Assembly (NCBI RefSeq): GCF_032062175.1
Contig: NZ_DAMBQK010000015.1
Span: 45,489-109,488, forward strand
Direction: 5' to 3'
Source: Atlantibacter sp032062175
GTDB taxonomy: Bacteria > Pseudomonadota > Gammaproteobacteria > Enterobacterales > Enterobacteriaceae
Length of the DNA: 64,000 nucleotides
The notes beneath the pieces were generated by a model. It did not search any database and was not told the origin of the DNA. It saw only the letters and a program-made list of their open reading frames with translations. A program made the translations under genes and the position numbers. Shown piece after piece: positions 7,750-14,917 of the stretch (positions within the stretch are counted from its first letter, which is position 1; the number at the start of each line of letters is the position of its first letter).

Positions 7750-10317
7750 TTAGACTAAGTTTTTCAGCCGGTAAACCCATTCCAGCGCCTGACGCGGCGA
7801 CAGCGAGTCGGGATCCAGTGCCTCCAGCGCTTCTACCGCCGGGCTGGTTTCTTCCGCTACGGCAAGCAGCGACATCTGCGTACCGTCAATTTGCGTTGCC
7901 GATGCGTTGCCTGAAAGATTCTCAAGCTCACGCAGCTTCTGACGCGCGCGTTTGATCACGTCTTTCGGTACGCCAGCCAGTGCCGCTACCGCCAGGCCAT
8001 AGCTCTTACTGGCCGCGCCTTCCTGCACGGTATGCATAAAGGCGATAGTATCACCATGCTCGATGGCATCCAGATGTACGTTGGCGACGCCTTCCATTTT
8101 TTCAGGCAGCGTAGTGAGTTCAAAATAGTGCGTCGCGAACAGGGTAAACGCCTTAATACGGTTCGCCAGGCTTTCCGCACAGGCCCACGCCAGGGATAAC
8201 CCGTCGTAAGTAGAGGTACCTCGGCCAATCTCATCCATAAGCACCAGACTGTACTCGGTGGCGTTATGCAGAATATTGGCGGTTTCGGTCATTTCAACCA
8301 TAAAGGTTGACCGGCCCGAGGCCAGGTCATCCGCAGCGCCAACACGGGTAAATATCCGGTCAATGGGGCCGATTTCCGCCTGCGTTGCGGGTACGAAGCT
8401 ACCGATATAGGCCATTAAGACGATCAGCGCGGTCTGGCGCATATAGGTACTTTTACCGCCCATGTTCGGACCGGTAATAATCAACATCTTGCGCTGGGCA
8501 GACAGGGCCAACGGGTTAGCGATAAAGGGTTCGTTAAGCACCTGTTCCACCACCGGGTGACGCCCTTCGACAATGTTAATGCCAGGTTTATCACTCAGGG
8601 TGGGGCAGCAGTAATTAAGCGTTAACGCGCGCTCGGCGAGGTTTACCAGAACATCCAATTCGGCAAGCGTGCTGGCGCTTTGCTGCAAATCAGCCAAATG
8701 CGGTAGTAGCATATCGAACAGCTGATCGTAGAGCTGTTTTTCCAGCGACAGCGCTTTTCCTTTTGAGGTGAGGACTTTGTCTTCGTACTCTTTTAACTCA
8801 GGGATGATGTAGCGCTCGGCGTTTTTCAGCGTCTGACGGCGTACATAATTCATCGGCACCAAATGGCTTTGCCCGCGGCTGACCTGAATGTAATAACCGT
8901 GGACGGCATTGAAGCCGACCTTCAGCGTATCCAGCCCCAGTTTTTCACGCTCGCGGATTTCCAGACGATCAAGATAATCAGTCGCACCGTCTGCCAACGC
9001 GCGCCACTCATCCAGCTCTTCGTTATAGCCAGGAGCAATGACCCCGCCGTCACGAATTAACACAGGCGGAGAGTCAATAATGGCGCGCTCCAGCAATGAA
9101 CATAGCTCGCTAAACTCGCCCATATTTTGACGCAGGGTTTGCACGTGCTCGCTGTCTATTTCGCCAAGCAGTTCGTTCAGAATCGGCAACTGCTGGAATG
9201 CATGACGCATGCGCGCTAAATCGCGAGGACGCGCGGTACGCAGCGCCAGGCGAGCCAGAATACGCTCCAGATCGCCCACCTGACGCAGCACAGGCTGGAG
9301 TTCGCTGGTGCGATCCATCAGCGCGGCGATGGTTTGCTGGCGCGAACGCAATGTTTCGTGATGGCGTACCGGCATATGCAGCCAGCGTTTCAGCATACGG
9401 CTGCCCATAGGCGTGACGGTGCTATCCAGCACAGAAGCCACAGTATTTTCAATGCCACCACTCAGATTCAGGGTGATTTCCAGATTGCGGCGCGTGGCGG
9501 CATCCATGATGATGCTGTCCTGCTGGCGCTCCATCGTGATAGATCGAATATGAGGCAGCGAGGTGCGTTGCGTATCTTTGACGTACTGCAGCAGACAACC
9601 GGCGGCGCATAGCCCGCGCGGCGCGTTTTCCACGCCAAAGCCCGTCAGGTCCCGGGTGCCGAACTGCATAGTGAGCTGTTGGCGCGCCGTGTCGATTTCA
9701 AATTCCCATAGTGGGCGGCGACGCAAACCGCGACGGCCCTCGATCAGCGACATTTCGGCAAAATCTTCGGCGTACAGCAGTTCCGCAGGATTGGTGCGCT
9801 GCAACTCCGCAGCCATGGTTTCCCGATCCTGCGGCTCGCTAAGGCGGAACCGGCCAGAGCTAATATCCAGCGTGGCGTAGCCAAACCCTTTGCTGTCCTG
9901 CCACAGTGCGGCTAGCAGGTTATCCTGGCGCTCCTGTAACAGCGCTTCGTCGCTAATGGTGCCTGGCGTAACGATGCGTACCACTTTGCGCTCAACCGGC
10001 CCTTTACTGGTGGCTGGATCGCCGATTTGTTCGCAGATCGCCACAGACTCGCCGAGATTGACCAGCTTCGCCAGATAGTTTTCTACCGCATGATGGGGGA
10101 CGCCCGCCATTGGGATAGGCTCGCCTGCCGATGCGCCGCGTTTGGTCAGCGAAATATCCAGCAACTGCGACGCGCGTTTCGCATCATCGTAAAACAGCTC
10201 ATAGAAATCGCCCATTCGATAGAAAAGCAGGATTTCTGGATGCTGTGATTTAAGACGCAGGTACTGCTGCATCATGGGCGTATGGTCGGTAAAGTCCTTG
10301 TCAGTAGACTCAATCAT
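7750..10317 (-). CDS. mutS: DNA mismatch repair protein MutS
   Basis: Recognises mismatches and small loops and recruits MutL. The 855-aa protein has the mismatch-wedge motif GDFYE with Phe38 and Glu40 near the N-terminus, the connector, core and clamp domains, and the ABC-type ATPase with Walker A GPNMGGKS near residue 616, the VGAADDL signature and Walker B LMDEIGRG. E. coli MutS has 853 aa. It is transcribed toward rpoS, only 134 bases separating the two stops, whereas E. coli and Salmonella carry several kilobases of variable DNA here. Confidence 0.98.
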   Translation of the reverse strand: MIESTDKDFTDHTPMMQQYLRLKSQHPEILLFYRMGDFYELFYDDAKRASQLLDISLTKRGASAGEPIPMAGVPHHAVENYLAKLVNLGESVAICEQIGDPATSKGPVERKVVRIVTPGTISDEALLQERQDNLLAALWQDSKGFGYATLDISSGRFRLSEPQDRETMAAELQRTNPAELLYAEDFAEMSLIEGRRGLRRRPLWEFEIDTARQQLTMQFGTRDLTGFGVENAPRGLCAAGCLLQYVKDTQRTSLPHIRSITMERQQDSIIMDAATRRNLEITLNLSGGIENTVASVLDSTVTPMGSRMLKRWLHMPVRHHETLRSRQQTIAALMDRTSELQPVLRQVGDLERILARLALRTARPRDLARMRHAFQQLPILNELLGEIDSEHVQTLRQNMGEFSELCSLLERAIIDSPPVLIRDGGVIAPGYNEELDEWRALADGATDYLDRLEIREREKLGLDTLKVGFNAVHGYYIQVSRGQSHLVPMNYVRRQTLKNAERYIIPELKEYEDKVLTSKGKALSLEKQLYDQLFDMLLPHLADLQQSASTLAELDVLVNLAERALTLNYCCPTLSDKPGINIVEGRHPVVEQVLNEPFIANPLALSAQRKMLIITGPNMGGKSTYMRQTALIVLMAYIGSFVPATQAEIGPIDRIFTRVGAADDLASGRSTFMVEMTETANILHNATEYSLVLMDEIGRGTSTYDGLSLAWACAESLANRIKAFTLFATHYFELTTLPEKMEGVANVHLDAIEHGDTIAFMHTVQEGAASKSYGLAVAALAGVPKDVIKRARQKLRELENLSGNASATQIDGTQMSLLAVAEETSPAVEALEALDPDSLSPRQALEWVYRLKNLV

Positions 10318-10552
10318 CTGATTTTGCTCGTTTTAAATCGCACAGCGGGAAAAGAGTTTTTAGAGTGCACATCTTAACACTCTTTATTAGTGTGATTCAC
10401 CCGAGGCGGCGGGTGACTGACGACGCCACGTTACCAGAAGCCTGGCAAGGGTTGTAAACGCATTTGTGCAGAAAAAATCATTCTTGCGAGGCAACGTCTA
10501 AAAGCGTGGCAGGCAGTGCAGGGGATTACAGCAGGTTTACGCTGCGGCTCGT

Positions 10553-10585
10553 AAGAGATGATGCGGCAAGGGCGCATCATCTCTT
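10553..10585 (-). terminator. Perfect 13-bp hairpin downstream of cueP
   Basis: AAGAGATGATGCG at 10553-10565 is exactly complementary to 10573-10585, with a 7-base loop. It begins 10 bases beyond the cueP stop codon. There is no long T run after it on the minus strand, so it may be a stability or attenuating structure rather than a strong intrinsic terminator. Confidence 0.6.
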
Positions 10586-10595
10586 CATAGCGGTG

Positions 10596-11132
10596 TTAAA
10601 GCTTCATGGTAGTGAGGCAGGTCTGGCTCTCGCTGTTGGTCGCGATAGGCGAGGAGGCGGTTTTTCCCTGATAGCTCACATCCAGAGTGCCCTGCATATC
10701 GCGCGGCAGCCACAACCCCACAAAGCCGTTCTGATAGCTCTTCACGCTTTTTTGCAGCACCACATTGCCTTTAAGATCGGTCACTTTAACGTCGAAGGTG
10801 GTGTTCGGCATTTCTCCCTGGCAACCCGACAAACTGTGGTTGAAACAAGGATGGGTCTGATGTTCGTAAGGTGCGACGGAGAGATAAAATTTATCCGCTA
10901 ACGGGAACGCGTAAGCCTGTTTACCGTCCGATAATTTTAACTCGGTACTGGTGATTGACGCGCTAAACGGCAGCGGGCGCGCTTGCGGATTCTGGTCGAT
11001 AGCCTCAACCATTTGCTGGGTGTTTTTACCCGCAAGGCCATACTGGGCCAGAAAGTCAGTTTGCGACGTTGCGGCCAGGGCACTGCCGGAAACGGCAAGG
11101 CCAAGCAGAGAAAGCAGGAATGTGCGACGCAT
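10596..11132 (-). CDS. cueP: Periplasmic copper-binding protein CueP
   Basis: A 178-aa exported protein with signal peptide MRRTFLLSLLGLAVSGSALA (cleavage near residue 20-21). It has exactly three cysteines in the mature part, at 96, 104 and 172, the same positions and numbering I recall for the three conserved copper-binding cysteines of Salmonella CueP, with a Cys-x7-Cys pair (CFNHSLSGC). CueP binds periplasmic copper and supplies it to Cu,Zn superoxide dismutase; E. coli lacks it and uses CusCFBA instead. The CueR-type promoter just upstream supports the call. It lies alone between mutS and mltB. Confidence 0.9.
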   Translation of the reverse strand: MRRTFLLSLLGLAVSGSALAATSQTDFLAQYGLAGKNTQQMVEAIDQNPQARPLPFSASITSTELKLSDGKQAYAFPLADKFYLSVAPYEHQTHPCFNHSLSGCQGEMPNTTFDVKVTDLKGNVVLQKSVKSYQNGFVGLWLPRDMQGTLDVSYQGKTASSPIATNSESQTCLTTMKL

Positions 11133-11164
11133 GATAATTTCCTTTGGGTACGATTTGTCGCCAA

Positions 11165-11195
11165 ACTCTAAACCTTCCCCTTAGGGGAGAGTCAA
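11165..11195 (-). promoter_or_regulatory. CueR (MerR-family) controlled promoter of cueP
   Basis: Read on the minus strand, -35 TTGACT (complement of 11190-11195) and -10 TAGAGT (complement of 11165-11170) are separated by 19 bases, the stretched spacing typical of MerR-family targets. The spacer holds the inverted repeat CTCCCCTAAGGGGAAG, very like the CueR operator of copA and cueO (CCTTCCCC...GGAAGG). The -10 element lies 32 bases upstream of the cueP ATG. Copper-responsive activation by CueR is inferred from this match. Confidence 0.87.
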
Positions 11196-11384
11196 AACCG
11201 TGCCGCCCAAAGTTGTGTAAGGTTTTGTATGACCACAACTTTGTTTGATTTTCATCAAATTTTAGCGAGGGCAGCCGGCCGCTGTGATTCCGATAATTTC
11301 CCATTAGGGCGCTCTGCGCTTCGCCTCCCGCTCTGAATGTTCTACCATGATATTCACTCGTTTGATTTGCTTTATGGACAACTC

Positions 11385-12473
11385 ATGATTAAGCGTCGTT
11401 ATGCTGCTCTTTTGCCTCTTCTGGTGCTGCTTTCCGCATGCAGCAGTAAACCTAAAACCACTACAGAAACTGCCGCCGCCAATACTGTGGGTACGCCGCA
11501 AGGCGGATTTTTACTTCAGCCGCAGCATGATGTTTATCTCTCCAGCGGAGATTTTGCTAATAACCCCGCCGCTGAAAAATTCATCGATATGATGGTCAGC
11601 AAACACGGCTTTAACCGCCAACAGCTTCACGAGGTGCTTTCTCAGGCCAAGCGGCTGGACTACGTGCTGCGCCTGATGGACCGACAAGCGCCGACCACGC
11701 TGCCGCCTTCCGGGCCTAACGGGGCATGGCTGCGTTATCGCGATAAATTCATTACCCCGGACAACGTCCAGAACGGCGTTGTTTTTTGGAATCAATACCA
11801 GGACGCGCTGAATCGCGCCTTTATGGTGTACGGCGTACCGCCGGAAATTATCGTTGGTATTATCGGTGTGGAAACCCGCTGGGGGCGCGTGATGGGCAAG
11901 ACCCGCATTCTGGATGCGCTGGCAACCCTTTCATTCGCTTATCCGCGCCGCGCCGAATATTTCTCCAGCGAACTGGAAACCTTTTTGCTGATGTCGCGTG
12001 ATGAAGGCGACGACCCGTTGGAGCTGAAAGGTTCGTTTGCCGGTGCGATGGGCTACGGACAGTTTATGCCATCCTCCTATAAAGAATATGCCGTTGATTT
12101 TAATGGAGATGGCCATATTAATCTCTGGGATCCGGTTGATGCCATCGGCAGCGTAGCAAATTACTTCAAAGCACACGGCTGGGAGAAAGGCGAGCCGGTG
12201 GCCGTACAGGCCAATGGTGAAGCGCCAGGTTTAGAAAACGGCTTCAAGACCAAATATTCTCCGGCACAGCTGGCGGCTGCTGGCTTAACGCCGCAACAGC
12301 CGTTGGGCAGCCACTCGCAGGTCAGTTTGCTGCGCCTGGATATCGGGACGCGTTATCAGTACTGGTACGGTTTGCCGAATTTCTACACCATCACGCGCTA
12401 CAACCACAGCACCCATTACGCGATGGCGGTATGGCAACTGGGCCAGGCGGTGGCGATGGCGCGCGTTCAGTAG
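11385..12473 (+). CDS. mltB: Membrane-bound lytic murein transglycosylase B
   Basis: Cleaves the MurNAc-GlcNAc bond of peptidoglycan with 1,6-anhydro product formation. From ATG 11385 the protein has 362 aa, beginning MIKRRYAALLPLLVLLSACSS with lipobox LLSAC for outer-membrane anchoring. The SLT-family-3 domain follows with IIGVETRWG (catalytic Glu), GSFAGAMGYGQFMPSSY and a calcium-loop-like segment (DFNGDGHINLWD). A longer in-frame start at 11337 would bury the signal peptide, so it was rejected. Confidence 0.96.
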   Translation: MIKRRYAALLPLLVLLSACSSKPKTTTETAAANTVGTPQGGFLLQPQHDVYLSSGDFANNPAAEKFIDMMVSKHGFNRQQLHEVLSQAKRLDYVLRLMDRQAPTTLPPSGPNGAWLRYRDKFITPDNVQNGVVFWNQYQDALNRAFMVYGVPPEIIVGIIGVETRWGRVMGKTRILDALATLSFAYPRRAEYFSSELETFLLMSRDEGDDPLELKGSFAGAMGYGQFMPSSYKEYAVDFNGDGHINLWDPVDAIGSVANYFKAHGWEKGEPVAVQANGEAPGLENGFKTKYSPAQLAAAGLTPQQPLGSHSQVSLLRLDIGTRYQYWYGLPNFYTITRYNHSTHYAMAVWQLGQAVAMARVQ

Positions 12474-12572
12474 CGGCTTTCTGGAATCGATCTCGTAAAC
12501 GCAAAATGTAATCGCTGAAAAAGGGCAGTGCGCGTTGCTAAGCGCACTGCCCTCACTACAATTGGAGCCGTG

Positions 12573-13070
12573 ATGACTGACGATGAATTGAAGCAGCTGA
12601 GCAAAACGGTGGGCGAAGCGTTAAAACGCCAGGGCGCGACGGTAACGACGGCGGAGTCTTGTACCGGCGGCTGGGTCGCGAAAGCAATTACTGATATTGC
12701 GGGCAGTTCCGCCTGGTTTGAACGCGGATTTGTCACCTACAGTAACGAGGCAAAAGCGCAAATGATCGGCGTTGACGACGACACGCTCAACCAGCACGGT
12801 GCCGTGAGCGAGCCGGTGGTGATCCAGATGGCGCAGGGCGCCCTGGCTGCCGCCAATGCCAGCTATGCGGTTTCTATTAGCGGGATTGCCGGGCCGGACG
12901 GCGGCAGCGAGAAAAAGCCGGTGGGCACGGTCTGGTTTGGGTTCGCCAGCTGTCATGGCGAGACTCTCACGCGGCATGAATGTTTTAGCGGCGACCGCGA
13001 TGCCGTGCGGCGTCAGGCCACGGTTTATGCGTTAAAAACGCTCTGGCAACAATTTCTACAAAAGGCTTGA
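12573..13070 (+). CDS. pncC: Nicotinamide-nucleotide amidase PncC (YgaD, CinA C-terminal family)
   Basis: Deamidates nicotinamide mononucleotide to nicotinate mononucleotide in NAD recycling. The 165-aa protein is essentially one CinA C-terminal domain: TTAESCTGGWVA at about 24-35, the GFVTYSNEAK segment, SISGIAGPDGGS and GTVWFG. The start at 12573 is preceded by GGAG at 12564-12567 and gives the family N-terminus MTDDELKQL. It lies directly upstream of recA, as in E. coli, and ends just before the recA promoter. Confidence 0.95.
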   Translation: MTDDELKQLSKTVGEALKRQGATVTTAESCTGGWVAKAITDIAGSSAWFERGFVTYSNEAKAQMIGVDDDTLNQHGAVSEPVVIQMAQGALAAANASYAVSISGIAGPDGGSEKKPVGTVWFGFASCHGETLTRHECFSGDRDAVRRQATVYALKTLWQQFLQKA

Positions 13071-13094
13071 TACTGTATGACTATACAGTATAAT
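13067..13094 (+). promoter_or_regulatory. recA promoter with LexA (SOS) box
   Basis: The -35 element TTGATA (13067-13072) and -10 TATAAT (13089-13094) are 16 bases apart. Between and over them lies the LexA box 13071-13090, a 20-base palindrome of the form CTGT-N8-ACAG as in E. coli recA. Binding of LexA here blocks RNA polymerase until DNA damage induces LexA cleavage. Confidence 0.96.
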
Positions 13095-13159
13095 TGCTTC
13101 ATCGAAATAATAGCGGCAACGTGGGCGATGGTGCTTCACTTTGCATGACAGGAGTAAAA

Positions 13160-14224
13160 ATGGCTATCGACGAAAACAAACAGAAGGCGTTAGCGGCAGC
13201 TCTGGGCCAAATTGAAAAGCAATTTGGTAAAGGCTCCATCATGCGTCTGGGTGAAGACCGCTCCATGGATGTGGAAACCATTTCAACGGGCTCACTCTCC
13301 CTCGATATCGCGCTTGGCGCGGGCGGTCTGCCGATGGGCCGTATCGTTGAGATCTATGGTCCGGAATCTTCCGGTAAAACCACGCTGACCCTGCAGGTTG
13401 TCGCCGCAGCGCAGCGCGAAGGTAAAACCTGTGCCTTTATCGATGCTGAACACGCGCTGGACCCGGTCTATGCACGCAAGCTGGGCGTTGATATCGACAA
13501 CCTGCTGTGTTCTCAGCCGGACACCGGTGAACAAGCGCTCGAAATCTGTGACGCCTTAGCGCGTTCCGGCGCGGTTGACGTGATCATCGTCGACTCCGTT
13601 GCGGCGCTGACGCCGAAAGCGGAAATCGAAGGTGAAATCGGTGACTCTCACATGGGCCTTGCGGCACGTATGATGAGCCAGGCAATGCGTAAACTCGCAG
13701 GTAACCTGAAGCAGTCCAACACGCTGCTGATTTTCATCAACCAGATCCGTATGAAGATTGGTGTGATGTTCGGTAACCCGGAAACCACTACCGGTGGTAA
13801 CGCGCTGAAGTTCTACGCTTCCGTACGTCTTGATATCCGCCGTATCGGCGCCGTGAAAGAGGGCGACGAAGTGGTGGGTAGCGAAACCCGCGTGAAAGTG
13901 GTGAAGAACAAAATTGCAGCGCCGTTTAAACAGGCTGAATTCCAGATCCTTTACGGTGAAGGCATCAACTTCTACGGCGAGCTGGTTGACCTGGGCGTGA
14001 AGCACAAGCTGATTGAAAAAGCGGGTGCGTGGTATAGCTACAATGGCGAGAAAGTGGGCCAGGGTAAAGCGAACGCCACTAACTTCCTGAAGGAAAACAA
14101 AGGGATTGCGCAGGAGATTGAAAAGAAACTGCGTGAGCAACTGTTGCACAATCAGGATGACAAACCGGCTTTCTCTACTGAAGAGTATGAAAAAGACGAG
14201 TCAGAAACTAACGAAGACTTCTGA
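13160..14224 (+). CDS. recA: Recombinase RecA
   Basis: DNA strand-exchange ATPase and co-protease for LexA self-cleavage. The 354-aa protein begins MAIDENKQKALAAALGQIEK and has Walker A GPESSGKT at 67-74, the IDAEHALDP segment and loop L2 region IRMKIGVMFGNPETTTGG, and an acidic C-terminal tail (SETNEDF). E. coli RecA is 353 codons long. The start is preceded by GGAG at 13150-13153. It is controlled by the LexA box upstream and followed by a strong terminator, with recX beyond it. Confidence 0.99.
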   Translation: MAIDENKQKALAAALGQIEKQFGKGSIMRLGEDRSMDVETISTGSLSLDIALGAGGLPMGRIVEIYGPESSGKTTLTLQVVAAAQREGKTCAFIDAEHALDPVYARKLGVDIDNLLCSQPDTGEQALEICDALARSGAVDVIIVDSVAALTPKAEIEGEIGDSHMGLAARMMSQAMRKLAGNLKQSNTLLIFINQIRMKIGVMFGNPETTTGGNALKFYASVRLDIRRIGAVKEGDEVVGSETRVKVVKNKIAAPFKQAEFQILYGEGINFYGELVDLGVKHKLIEKAGAWYSYNGEKVGQGKANATNFLKENKGIAQEIEKKLREQLLHNQDDKPAFSTEEYEKDESETNEDF

Positions 14225-14229
14225 TTCTC

Positions 14230-14255
14230 AGGGCTGCCCAGGCAGCCCTTTTTTA
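14230..14255 (+). terminator. recA terminator
   Basis: AGGGCTGCC (14230-14238) pairs with GGCAGCCCT (14241-14249), followed by TTTTTT. In E. coli recX is expressed by partial read-through of the corresponding structure; the 20-base gap to the recX start is consistent with that. Confidence 0.9.
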
Positions 14256-14275
14256 TTACTGACGCGTAATTTGAT

Positions 14276-14779
14276 ATGACTGACCGTTCTCCCCGCCGCT
14301 CGGTATACGCACGTTTATGCGATCGGGCGACCCGTTTACTCGCCATGCGCGATCACAGCGAGCAAGAGCTGCGTCGCAAGCTGGCTGCGCCTTTTATGAT
14401 GAAGTCGCCACAGGATGAAGCTGAACCTATCTCCGCTGAAGACGTCGAAAATGTGATTCTCTGGTGCTATGAGCACAACTGGCTGGATGACGCCAACTTC
14501 GCAGGGCGGTATATCGCCAGCCGGTCCCGCAAAGGGTATGGCCCACAGCGTATCCGTCAGGAATTACAGCAAAAAGGGTTAACCCGCGAGCACTGTGACG
14601 CCGCGTTTCGTGCATGTGACATCGATTGGCAGCAAATCACCTGGGATATCGCCGTACGCAAATTTGGCGAACCGTTACCGCGTAACTATCCTGAGAAGGT
14701 AAAAGTGCAGCGGTTTTTGCTGTACAGAGGCTTCCTGATGGAGGATATACAGGAGATATACCGAAATTTTGCCGATTGA
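14276..14779 (+). CDS. recX: Regulatory protein RecX
   Basis: Inhibits RecA by capping and destabilising filaments. The 167-aa protein is rich in three-helix repeats typical of RecX: DHSEQELRRKLAAP near 24-37, SRKGYGPQRIRQELQQKG near 84-101, and FLLYRGFLMEDIQEIYRNFAD at the C-terminus. It lies 51 bases after recA beyond the terminator and is probably expressed by read-through. Length is within one residue of E. coli RecX. Confidence 0.96.
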   Translation: MTDRSPRRSVYARLCDRATRLLAMRDHSEQELRRKLAAPFMMKSPQDEAEPISAEDVENVILWCYEHNWLDDANFAGRYIASRSRKGYGPQRIRQELQQKGLTREHCDAAFRACDIDWQQITWDIAVRKFGEPLPRNYPEKVKVQRFLLYRGFLMEDIQEIYRNFAD

Positions 14780-14917
14780 GCGCATCCTGGATTTTACTTC
14801 CCTCCTCAGAAAACTTATCTTATTCCCACTTTTTTCCCGTCAGGGCGGACAGCGATTCACCAGTCGGTTTATCATGTCCGGCTTACGACAATTCGTTAGC
14901 TTGATTTCAGGATAATT

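Noticed and set aside
10381..10420. Terminator-like hairpin CACCCG/CGGGTG upstream of mutS
   Set aside because: Six paired bases without a T run between mutS and cueP; too weak to list as a terminator.
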